Source of the DNA: Microvirga soli
GTDB taxonomy: Bacteria > Pseudomonadota > Alphaproteobacteria > Rhizobiales > Beijerinckiaceae
Assembly: GCF_016734765.1 (NCBI RefSeq)
Contig: NZ_JAERQE010000009.1
Location: 99,215-163,214, forward strand
Direction of reading: 5' to 3'
DNA: 64,000 bases
The notes under the pieces are model-generated. The model was not told the origin of the DNA. It ran no database searches and saw only the letters and a list, made by a program, of their open reading frames with translations. Below, piece after piece: positions 57,093 through 64,000 of this stretch. Each line of letters opens with the position of its first letter. Position 1 is the stretch's first letter. The position numbers were made by a program, and so were the translations under genes.

Positions 57093-58471
57093 TGGACGCA
57101 AGTCCTTCGACGGAAGAACTGGGCCGAAAGGCCGACACGCCGCGTTTTGTTGCCGGCTCCACCATGCGTCATGTGCTCGTCATGACGGGAACCGGCGCGG
57201 CTGGGCTTGTCGCGATCTTCATCGTCGATCTGGTGTCGCTTCTCTACATCTCCTGGCTCAACGACCCGAGCATGACCGCGGGCGTCGGCCTCGCTACCGT
57301 GGTGATGTTCTTCACGATCTCGATCAATGTAGGCCTGATGATCCCCATCGGGGCGCTCGTCTCGCGCTCTCTCGGTGCGCGCCGGCCCGATGATGCGAGG
57401 CGCCTGGCGACATCGTGCAGCATCCTCATGACGGCGATCGCTGCTGTGGTCAGCGTGATCGTTCTGCTCATGCTCCCCATCATCCTCAAGGCGTTGGGTG
57501 GGCATGACCGGACCTACGACGTTGCCTTGAGCTTTCTCTGGATCGCTCTGCCGTCCAACGCCGTGATGGCGCTCAGCATGGGACTGTCCACGGTATTGCG
57601 GGCCGTGGGCGATGCCAAACGGGCCATGTACGCCACGTTGTCCATCGCGGTCGTGACGGTGGTTCTCGATCCGATACTGATCTTTGGTCTCGAAATGGGT
57701 TCGGACGGTGCAGCGATGACGATCAACATCGCTCGGTTTGTGACGGCCTATGTGAGCTTCCGGTATGTGACACGCATCCACAATCTGCTGGCCATCCCCA
57801 CCTGGAAGGGATTGCTGCACGATGCACGGCCCTTCTTGGCCATTGCAATTCCCGCCATCCTGACCAACATCGCCGCTCCGGCGGCAAACGCCTTCTTCAC
57901 AGGCGTCGTCGCCCGGTTCGGGGACGAGGTCATCGCGGCCTCTGCCATCATCGATCGGGTCACGCCGGTGGCGTTTGCCGGACTGTTCGCGCTCGCCGGC
58001 GCCATCGGGCCCGTGTTGGGACAGAACTGGGGTGCGCAGCGTTACGACCGCATGAAGCAGATCCTGAAGGATGCCCTCACCATCACGGTGATCTATGTAG
58101 CTTGCGTCTGGCTCATCCTGTTCCTGGTGCAGGTGCCGCTGACCCGAGCCTTCAACGCCCCTGAGCAAACGGCCGAGCTCGTGCAGTTCTTCTGCCAGCT
58201 CAGCGGCTTCATCTGGCTCTTCATCGGGCTGGTTCTGGTGTCGAACGCCTCGTTCAACAACCTCGGCTATCCCCTGCTGTCGACTTTCTTCAACTGGGGC
58301 CGCGCGACACTCGGCATGATCCCGTTCGCTTATTTCGGAGCCCAGATGGCAGGCCCGAAGGGAGCGCTCGTTGGGATCGGACTCGGCTCTGTTGCGTTCG
58401 GTATTGCAGCGATCATCACGGCGTTCTGGACAATCCGGCGCCTGGAGAGGCAAGCTGTTCCGGTCGCCTGA
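57092..58471 (+). CDS. MATE-family multidrug/toxin efflux transporter
   Basis: The 459-residue protein has about twelve membrane helices in two halves, with MIPIGALVSRSLGARRPDDARR and GPVLGQNWGAQRYDRMKQIL typical of MATE carriers that export drugs by Na+ or H+ antiport. ATG at 57092 overlaps the antiporter stop (TGATG), so the two are probably co-translated and the efflux pump could use the gradient set by its neighbour. Confidence 0.9.
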   Translation: MDASPSTEELGRKADTPRFVAGSTMRHVLVMTGTGAAGLVAIFIVDLVSLLYISWLNDPSMTAGVGLATVVMFFTISINVGLMIPIGALVSRSLGARRPDDARRLATSCSILMTAIAAVVSVIVLLMLPIILKALGGHDRTYDVALSFLWIALPSNAVMALSMGLSTVLRAVGDAKRAMYATLSIAVVTVVLDPILIFGLEMGSDGAAMTINIARFVTAYVSFRYVTRIHNLLAIPTWKGLLHDARPFLAIAIPAILTNIAAPAANAFFTGVVARFGDEVIAASAIIDRVTPVAFAGLFALAGAIGPVLGQNWGAQRYDRMKQILKDALTITVIYVACVWLILFLVQVPLTRAFNAPEQTAELVQFFCQLSGFIWLFIGLVLVSNASFNNLGYPLLSTFFNWGRATLGMIPFAYFGAQMAGPKGALVGIGLGSVAFGIAAIITAFWTIRRLERQAVPVA

Positions 58472-58508
58472 CCGTCAGGTACGGGCGCTCGTTGGCAAGG
58501 AGGCTGCG

Positions 58509-59243
58509 ATGTTCAACTGGTTCGATCTGATGCGCCAGGCCCAGACCAGTGCAGCCATGGATGCACTCGCACGGCAGTTCAATCTCTCCGGCGACCAGCC
58601 GCAGCGGACCATGGCGGCCTTCATGCCGGCCTTCGCCATGGGCCTCCAGCAGGCTATGGCGTCGAGTGATCCCACCCGCGTGCTTCAATCCATGATGGGA
58701 GGCGCCTATCAGAACTTCTGGCAGGCGGCTGGCAATCCCTTCACGCCTCAGGCGCAGCAGGAGGGGCGCAAGCTGCTCGACCAGATCTTCGGCTCGGACG
58801 AGGTCAGCCGACGTGTGGCGCATCAGGCCGCCGGCTACGCAGGCATCAGCGCCGACACCATGCAGCAATTGCTGCCGGTGCTTGCCGGAATCCTGGCAGG
58901 CGGCACATCCCAGTGGATGATGGCCCACACGCACGCATTCCAGAATTTCACCAACCCGAAAGATGCCGGGCAGGCCCCGCCAGCAGCCAATCCGTGGGCC
59001 GATCTCTGGGCGAACTGGATGAAGGCCGCTTCGCCTGAGAAGAAGCCGGCCAATCCTTTTGAGGAAATGTTTGCAGGCTTCTTCCAGATGCCTCCGCCGG
59101 CAGAGCCGCCAAAGCCGGAGCCGCCATCCTCGTCCACATCCCTCGACGAGATGATGGAGAAAGGGCGCGAGATGCAGATGCAGTACCTCGCGTCCCTCCA
59201 GTCGATTTTCTCCGATGCCGACAAGGCCGGTGGCAAGAATTAG
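58509..59243 (+). CDS. DUF937-like protein
   Basis: The 244-residue protein is rich in Gln, Met, Ala and Pro, with an N-terminal helical region (FNWFDLMRQAQTSAAMDALARQFNL), a QGLQQAM-like core and a C-terminal Pro-rich part with DEMMEKGREMQMQYLASLQSIF. It resembles DUF937/YidB-like proteins; function unknown. ATG at 58509 has AAGGAGG 5-6 bases before it. Its stop (TAG) overlaps the convergent DUF1127 gene stop by 4 bases. Confidence 0.75.
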   Translation: MFNWFDLMRQAQTSAAMDALARQFNLSGDQPQRTMAAFMPAFAMGLQQAMASSDPTRVLQSMMGGAYQNFWQAAGNPFTPQAQQEGRKLLDQIFGSDEVSRRVAHQAAGYAGISADTMQQLLPVLAGILAGGTSQWMMAHTHAFQNFTNPKDAGQAPPAANPWADLWANWMKAASPEKKPANPFEEMFAGFFQMPPPAEPPKPEPPSSSTSLDEMMEKGREMQMQYLASLQSIFSDADKAGGKN

Positions 59244-59566
59244 GCGCAGCGCTTGACCGGGGTCACGAACGGCACGACCGGTCGAGCGGATCTTGCCGAG
59301 TGATCGACCCTCTCACTTCGGGAATGTCGCTCTGCGCTTCGGATCAACACCCATGACGGATTGCGCAGAAGCGGCTCCAACAAAGCGCTCGACACATCAC
59401 TCGGGGTGAGCCCAATATCCTTCAGCATGCGCTCATCCAGCTCGGCGAGGTGCCTGATCTCGCGGCGATGTCTGAGAGACTTGGCAAGGTTCGTCAGCGA
59501 ACGGACGAACTGCCCCAGAACGGTCATGCCGGTGAAGGTCATTCTGGCTGGTGTTGTCTTGCTCAT
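59240..59566 (-). CDS. DUF1127-containing small protein
   Basis: The 108-residue protein has the DUF1127 core near residues 34-60, HRREIRHLAELDERMLKDIG followed by LTPSDV, a short basic helix-turn-helix-like module that in some alphaproteobacteria binds small RNAs or phosphate-related targets. Here it has a long C-terminal tail. ATG at 59566 has AGGAG before it. Convergent with the DUF937-like gene. Confidence 0.82.
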   Translation of the reverse strand: MSKTTPARMTFTGMTVLGQFVRSLTNLAKSLRHRREIRHLAELDERMLKDIGLTPSDVSSALLEPLLRNPSWVLIRSAERHSRSERVDHSARSARPVVPFVTPVKRCA

Positions 59567-59765
59567 CGCTGGTCTCCTTGCTCTCACTCTTGATTCACTG
59601 GCTTTGGAAGACGGGCGGTAGTCTTCCTCTCACCTACCAATGACTTTCTGAGAGCAGCTACCAGGACGCTCTCATCTAAGTCTTTGATCTTGCTTGAATT
59701 TCAATCTCATGTGGGAGGTTTTACCAGATCTCTTTCATCACTTGAAACGATTGTTTGAGATATGT

Positions 59766-59786
59766 ATCATCAAGCTAATTGATGAT
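59766..59786 (+). promoter_or_regulatory. inverted repeat ATCATCAA/TTGATGAT before a LysR gene
   Basis: ATCATCAA and TTGATGAT flank a 5-base loop (GCTAA), ending 12 bases before the LysR start. It may be the operator for autoregulation, but the T-N11-A form of LysR sites is not evident. The preceding 190 bases are AT-richer than average and hold no gene. Confidence 0.4.
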
Positions 59787-59798
59787 GAGGTTTGCGCC

Positions 59799-60689
59799 AT
59801 GCACCTGCTCGACATTGACCAGCTGAGGACGTTCGTTGCCATTGCCGATACGGGCTCGTTCACCCGTGCGGCGGAGATCGTGCACAAGACGCAGAGCGCG
59901 GTGTCCATGCAGATGAAGCGCCTGGAGGACCGGGTCGGCAAGGCGATCTTCGAGCGCGACGGGCGCCTGTCGAAGCTCACCGACGAGGGCGAGCGGCTGC
60001 TGGACTATGCCCGCCGGATCGTGCGGCTGAATGCCGAATGCATGGCGTCCTTCAACGACAACGAGCTCACGGGCCGCGTGCGCCTCGGCCTTCCCGACGA
60101 TTACGCCGACCGCTACCTGCCGGAGATCCTGGCCCGTTTCTCGCGTTCCAACCCCAAGGCCGAGGTGACGGTGATGTGCGAGCCCACGCACAACCTGATC
60201 GAGCGCATCCAGCATGGCGACATCGATCTGGCGATCATCACCCATGTGGACCGGCGCGGCCCGTCCGAGATCGTGCGCATCGAGCAGCTTCTGTGGGTCA
60301 CGTCATCCCGCCACGGGGTGCATGAGGAGACGCCGATTCCGCTCGCGCTCGGCCGCCCCAACTGCGACTGGCGCCACTCGGCGACCGAGGCGCTGGAGGG
60401 CGCGGACCGGCCCTTCCGCATCGCCTATGTGAGCTGGCATTCGACCGCCGTGGGCGCGGCCGTGCTGGCCGGGCTGGCGGTGTCCGTGCTGCCGGAAAGC
60501 GCCGTGCGCCCCGGCATGCGGATCCTCGGGCCGTCCGACGGCTTCCCGGCCCTGCCCTCGTGCAAGATCGGCCTCATCCGCGCCCGCAGCGAGGAGAACC
60601 CGCTGGCGGATGCGCTCGGCTTCCACATCAAGCAGTCGCTCGACAATCTCGGCTCCACCCGCACGATGCAGCCGCTCGCGGCCGAGTGA
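59799..60689 (+). CDS. LysR-family transcriptional regulator
   Basis: The 296-residue protein has the N-terminal winged helix-turn-helix (about 1-60; SFTRAAEIVHKTQSAVSMQMKRLEDRVG) and a LysR effector domain (about 85-285). It ends at 60689, and the convergent EamA gene stops at 60690, so the two genes touch. It may regulate that transporter, whose promoter lies beyond the far end of the gene. ATG 59799 begins the helix-turn-helix region directly. Confidence 0.92.
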   Translation: MHLLDIDQLRTFVAIADTGSFTRAAEIVHKTQSAVSMQMKRLEDRVGKAIFERDGRLSKLTDEGERLLDYARRIVRLNAECMASFNDNELTGRVRLGLPDDYADRYLPEILARFSRSNPKAEVTVMCEPTHNLIERIQHGDIDLAIITHVDRRGPSEIVRIEQLLWVTSSRHGVHEETPIPLALGRPNCDWRHSATEALEGADRPFRIAYVSWHSTAVGAAVLAGLAVSVLPESAVRPGMRILGPSDGFPALPSCKIGLIRARSEENPLADALGFHIKQSLDNLGSTRTMQPLAAE

Positions 60690-61619
60690 TCAGGCCTTCG
60701 AAGGCCGCCGCAGCACCAGCACGTTGCCGACGAGCGCCAGCACGACGCCGATGACGGCAAGCGGCGTCCACACATAGCCCTCGATCAGGGTCGAGACGGT
60801 GAGCGCCACGATGGGAAACAGCACCGTGGCGTAGCCCGCCCGCGCGGCCCCGAGCCGCCGCAGCAGGGTGAGGTACGACATGAAGGCCAGCACCGACGCG
60901 CCGATGGAGAGATAGAGCAGCGAGCCCACATACTTCACCGTCGGCTCGATGATGAAGGCATTGCCGCGCAACAGGTTGAGCGCCAGCAGCACCCCGCAGC
61001 CATAGGTCATGCCCCAGGCGGTGGCGGAGAGCAGCGGCACGCCCCGGCGCTGCACGACCGTCGAGATCATGTTGCCCGAGCAGAAGAACAGGGTGCCCAT
61101 CACGCAGAGCGCCAAGCCCTGCAGGGCCGCCGCGTTGAAGCCCGCGCCCGTGATCTCCGGCCAGAACAGGAACACGATTCCCGCAACGCCGATCACGCCG
61201 CCGAGCGCCACCCGGGCCTCCGGCCTCTGGCGGAAGATCACGAAGCCGAGCACGAGGTTGAACACGGACGCCAGCGAAAACACCACCGAGAGCAGGCCGG
61301 ACGGGATGCTCAAGCCGCCGTAATAGAACGAGATGAAGTTGAACGAGAACAGGCAGCAGCCCACCGCCGCGAAGCGCAGATGATCGGCCGCCGCGAAGCG
61401 CACCTTGTGGCCGGTGGCCAGCACCCAGGCCCACATGAGCGCGGCGGCCAGCAGGAAGCGCCACAGCACCGACATCTCCGGCGCCACGACGCCCAGCTGC
61501 GCCCGGATGCCGATCCAGCTCACGCCCCACAGGAACACGGTGGCGGCGTAGAGGCCGAGGGTCGAGCCGTCGATCCGGCTCGGGCTCTGGGCAGGCATGG
61601 CGGCGGTGGCGTGGCTCAT
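60690..61619 (-). CDS. EamA/DMT-family permease
   Basis: The 309-residue protein has ten predicted membrane helices in two EamA repeats (first LYAATVFLWGVSWIGIRAQLG, second GYATVLFPIVALTVSTLIEGY). Such transporters export amino acids or metabolites. It is convergent with the LysR gene and touches it. Its upstream region (61620-61808) contains a cluster of CTTGGAACG motifs. Confidence 0.9.
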   Translation of the reverse strand: MSHATAAMPAQSPSRIDGSTLGLYAATVFLWGVSWIGIRAQLGVVAPEMSVLWRFLLAAALMWAWVLATGHKVRFAAADHLRFAAVGCCLFSFNFISFYYGGLSIPSGLLSVVFSLASVFNLVLGFVIFRQRPEARVALGGVIGVAGIVFLFWPEITGAGFNAAALQGLALCVMGTLFFCSGNMISTVVQRRGVPLLSATAWGMTYGCGVLLALNLLRGNAFIIEPTVKYVGSLLYLSIGASVLAFMSYLTLLRRLGAARAGYATVLFPIVALTVSTLIEGYVWTPLAVIGVVLALVGNVLVLRRPSKA

Positions 61620-61700
61620 GGGGTATCCGTTCGTGTCGTCGAGCTGCCGGAATACGCCCGATGAGCCATCACGACAAATGATGATATCTGATCGTTTCCC

Positions 61701-61807
61701 CTTGGAACGGTGATGAGACGTTCCAAGGCTCCCGCCTTGGAACGCCCTTGGAACGGCTTGGAACGCGCGCCAAGGCTTTGAGATTCCTCTGGAACGTCTT
61801 GGAACGG
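61701..61807. repeat. cluster of CTTGGAACG motifs
   Basis: CTTGGAACG stands at 61701, 61736, 61747, 61757 and 61798, an imperfect TCTGGAACG at 61788 and an inverted CGTTCCAAG at 61719. The spacings are uneven (11, 10, 31 and others). It lies between the methyltransferase stop and the EamA start. It could be a multi-site operator for the EamA promoter or a slippage-made array. Confidence 0.6.
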
Positions 61808-61808
61808 C

Positions 61809-62642
61809 CTATTCCCGCGAAACCCGCCCCTTCGCCGCCCAGGCCCGCACGGCCAGCAGGATCTCGCCGTCCGGTCCCGTGGGCAGCCGGGCGCGGAGCC
61901 GCTCGCGCAGCTCCTCCCGGGCCGGCTCGGAAAGCGACATGCAGTATTTGGGCGCGGAGCCCGTGCCGCCGAGGAAGGGCGTCCAGTAATCCTCAAAACT
62001 CTCGAACGCGGCGGTGATGTCGATAGCCCGCACCTCCACGCTCTCGAGGCCGGCACCGGTGAACAGCGCCCGCAGCGGGCCGGGCCGGCAGACGGGCGCC
62101 TTCACCCCGTCGTCGAAGTCCAGCGCCCGCGGGTCGAGGGCGGCCGCCACATCGAAGAAGTGGCGCATGATCTGCATGTGCCCGGCATAGTCCCACACAT
62201 AGAGCCCGACCATTCCGCCCGGCCGCACCACCCGGGCCATTTCGGCGAGCGCCGCCGCCTTGTCGGGCAGGAAGTTCAGCACGAGGCCGGAGACCGCGAG
62301 GTCGAAGGCATCGTCCGCCTCGGGCAGCGCCAGCGCATCCCCTTGCCGGAACGTCGCCCGCGAGTCGGACACCCGCGCCCGCGCCAATTCGAGAAAGCCC
62401 GGCGCGCTGTCGATCCCGACGATCCGCGCAACCGTCGCTTCCTCCAGCAGGGCGGCGGTCAGGATCCCGGTGCCGCAGCCGATATCGACGCAAGTCTTGT
62501 CCGACAAATTCCCGCCCGACCAGGCCCCGCCCGATCCATCGCCGAGCCAGTCCACGAAGCGCGGAGCGACCTGCCGGCTCCAGCGGCCCATATAGCGTTC
62601 ATAGGCGTCTCCCGCGCCCCACAGACCCGGCTCGATCGGCAT
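61809..62642 (-). CDS. class I SAM-dependent methyltransferase
   Basis: The 277-residue protein has AdoMet motif I DIGCGTGILTAAL and a later GDALALPEADDAFDLAVSGLVLN. It begins MPIEPGLWGAGDAYERYMGRWS and resembles UbiE/ubiquinone-type or class I methyltransferases of unknown substrate. It is on the same strand as the EamA gene downstream of it, with the motif cluster in the gap. Confidence 0.88.
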   Translation of the reverse strand: MPIEPGLWGAGDAYERYMGRWSRQVAPRFVDWLGDGSGGAWSGGNLSDKTCVDIGCGTGILTAALLEEATVARIVGIDSAPGFLELARARVSDSRATFRQGDALALPEADDAFDLAVSGLVLNFLPDKAAALAEMARVVRPGGMVGLYVWDYAGHMQIMRHFFDVAAALDPRALDFDDGVKAPVCRPGPLRALFTGAGLESVEVRAIDITAAFESFEDYWTPFLGGTGSAPKYCMSLSEPAREELRERLRARLPTGPDGEILLAVRAWAAKGRVSRE

Positions 62643-62725
62643 CGGACAAACCCTCCGCGCCCCCGGGGTGGAGTGTACGGCGCAGGCTCACGCGCGGCAA
62701 CGCGCCCGAAACGTGGCTGATCTCT

Positions 62726-62821
62726 GTCATCCCCGGCGGCCGAAGGCCGGGAAGGGGATCCACGATCACGTTCAGCGCCATGGATTCCCTTCCCCTCCGC
62801 TGCGCTCCGGCCGGGAATGAC
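62726..62821. repeat. dispersed GTCATTCCCGGCCGG element, copy B
   Basis: The reverse complement of this stretch matches 54950-55047 closely in its arms and in the GAGGGGAAGGGAATCCA and GGATCCCCTTCCC parts, while the centre differs. It lies in the gene-free stretch 62643-62949, which otherwise shows nothing I can name. Confidence 0.75.
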
Positions 62822-62949
62822 ACGTTACCGGTCAGGGCTCACATAGTGTGACTGTCGGCCCCGGAATGACGGTGGTGCGCCAAACCTTGACGCCATCGCT
62901 GCGAACATAATCTTGTTCATGGTTTGTACTCGTTCCAGACGAAGAGCCG

Positions 62950-63576
62950 ATGTTCATGACGCACAGCGACCCCGCCCCTCCTTCCCCAGAATCGTCCGGC
63001 CCCGACCCGTCTGCCCCGGCAAATCCCCGGGACAAGCTCAGCCCGGAGCGGATCGCCGAGCTGCGCGAATGGGTGGAGGGCTCCACCCTCCCCCTCAAGC
63101 GCATCGGGGACGCGCTCGGCGTCTCGGCCTCCACCCTGTCGCGCTATGCCGCGCAAGGCGGGTGGCGGCGTCCGCCGGGCGCGGCAACCGCCACCCGCAG
63201 CGCAAAACCCACCCCGGAGCCGGAGTGCCGGCGCAAAGCGCCCCGTCCCGTCACGGGCGAGCGGCGCCAGGAACTCACGGAAAAGCTCTGGCGCCTCGCC
63301 GAGCGGCACGCGGAGGAGCTGGAGCACCAACCCATCGCCCACGCCCAGCGCGCCCTCCAGCCGCTCGCCCGCCTCACCCGGACGCTGGGCGAAATGGACA
63401 AGCACGCCCACCCGCCCTTAGCCCCAGGACAATACGAGATCGACGCCCCCAAACCCCGGCGCAGCCTGAGCGAGTTGCGCGACGAACTCGTAGCCCACCT
63501 GGAGCGCATCGAGCGCGAGGAAGGCAAGCACTGGGACATCCGGGAATGGTCGTTTGAGAATGGCGGGGGGATTTGA
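62950..63576 (+). CDS. unrecognised protein with a helix-turn-helix-like N-terminal part
   Basis: I do not recognise this 208-residue protein. It has a Pro-rich start, then a likely helix-turn-helix (LPLKRIGDALGVSASTLSRY, residues about 46-66) ending in GWRRP, a Pro/Arg linker, and a helical C-terminal region (RQELTEKLWRLAERHAEELEHQ) with LSELRDELVAHLERIEREEGKHW near the end. The HTH resembles small terminase or transposase-type DNA-binding modules. Start ATG 62950 or 62956. Its base composition is like the rest of the chromosome. Confidence 0.65.
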   Translation: MFMTHSDPAPPSPESSGPDPSAPANPRDKLSPERIAELREWVEGSTLPLKRIGDALGVSASTLSRYAAQGGWRRPPGAATATRSAKPTPEPECRRKAPRPVTGERRQELTEKLWRLAERHAEELEHQPIAHAQRALQPLARLTRTLGEMDKHAHPPLAPGQYEIDAPKPRRSLSELRDELVAHLERIEREEGKHWDIREWSFENGGGI

Positions 63577-63731
63577 GATGATACGAATTCTAGCAATCAC
63601 AACCATGACAGCCACTAACTTAAAGACAGATCTTTATCGGCACCTTCAGACCTAGGAAGACGAGTGAAGCTATTGCCTGATTATGAGCGTCAGAATACTC
63701 TGTATGCAATAATATGTATGTGGAGGGGGCA

Positions 63732-63989
63732 GTGACAATTACAGGCGCGGCATCAGGTATCGTTGGGAAATTACTCGCCTCAGGCGCTTACCGCATGGGA
63801 AGCTTAGTTTTCCAGAAAGTTGCGCGTCTCCAGAAAATCGATTTCGCGCTCAAGGGAAGTATTTCCAAGAATCCCTTGGTGAAGACAGCTCTGGACGATC
63901 TCGAAAGAGTTATGGGTTCTTACCTCGACTTTGGCCAATCAGGCGGCTTGGCAGAGCGCGTAAACCAAGCCTCGTTGAAGGGCCTGTGA
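63732..63989 (+). CDS. small unknown protein in an AT-richer stretch
   Basis: The 85-residue protein begins MTITGAASGIVGKLLASGAYRMG and continues SISKNPLVKTALDDLERVMGSYLDFG before a TGA at 63987-63989. GTG 63732 has GGAGG 5 bases before it and is better supported than ATG 63714. I do not recognise the protein. It may be the N-terminal part of a longer product broken by a stop or frameshift, or a small gene. The sequence from about 63577 is clearly poorer in G+C than the rest, suggesting an acquired region. Confidence 0.45.
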   Translation: MTITGAASGIVGKLLASGAYRMGSLVFQKVARLQKIDFALKGSISKNPLVKTALDDLERVMGSYLDFGQSGGLAERVNQASLKGL

Positions 63990-64000
63990 GGGTTTCGACA

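Noticed and set aside
61701..61807. CTTGGAACG cluster as a replication origin iteron
   Set aside because: No rep gene is near and spacing is irregular; the location upstream of EamA fits a regulatory or slippage origin better.

Overview
The window is high-GC chromosomal DNA (roughly 63-65% G+C by eye) from an alphaproteobacterium of the Hyphomicrobiales (Rhizobiales). A Methylobacteriaceae/Microvirga-like host is the best guess, but no rRNA or other marker here proves it. The evidence is a separate F0 operon (atpI-atpB-atpE-b'-b) without the F1 genes, a GANTC-type CcrM methyltransferase, a ctaC-ctaD-ctaB-small protein-ctaG-ctaE-DUF983-SURF1 oxidase cluster, a split glycine decarboxylase (gcvPA/gcvPB), an IalB-family protein, a DUF1127 protein, and many palindromic intergenic repeats.

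Layout. 1-20 kb: end of a MetQ-type lipoprotein gene, ispE, a TPR protein, ETF-ubiquinone oxidoreductase, ogt, a family-4-like uracil-DNA glycosylase, a YpfJ-type metallopeptidase, moaB, a small glycosyltransferase plus a possible 2H-fold protein, a PA0069-type radical SAM protein, rnhB, ccrM, a two-gene ABC importer without an ATPase gene, an alpha/beta hydrolase, a LysR regulator and mutY. 20-28.5 kb: DUF721 protein, DsbA-like thioredoxin, smc, the F0 operon with a near-consensus promoter, and a HAD phosphatase. 28.5-33.8 kb: glycine cleavage operon gcvT-gcvH-osmC-gcvPA-gcvPB on the minus strand, behind a tandem glycine riboswitch. 33.9-43.5 kb: CNNM/CBS protein, lipoprotein, IalB protein and the aa3 oxidase biogenesis cluster. 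43.7-54.9 kb: GNAT, thrC with an M16 peptidase, a 7TM-PAS-GGDEF-EAL protein, YqgE, a DsbD N-terminal-like protein, peroxiredoxin, and the ispH-thrB-rnhA operon. 55-64 kb: CPA2 antiporter-MATE-DUF937 run, DUF1127 protein, LysR/EamA pair, a methyltransferase, an HTH-like protein, and an AT-richer right edge with one small unknown gene.

How the genes fit together. Most are housekeeping functions: respiration (ETF-QO, cytochrome oxidase, F0), isoprenoid synthesis (ispE, ispH), threonine synthesis (thrB, thrC), one-carbon/glycine metabolism (gcv), DNA repair (ogt, UDG, mutY, rnhA, rnhB), chromosome maintenance (smc, ccrM) and redox protection (OsmC, peroxiredoxin, DsbA-like). No phage, insertion sequence, CRISPR array or tRNA was recognised.

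The most interesting material is regulatory or structural: the tandem glycine riboswitch with an OsmC gene inside its operon; a run of four hairpins between atpE and the b' gene, two of them from a mosaic repeat seen three times here; the clustered CTTGGAACG motif at 61.7 kb; a possible one-motif 2H-fold protein; and the change in base composition at the right edge. I did not find a clearly new multi-gene system.
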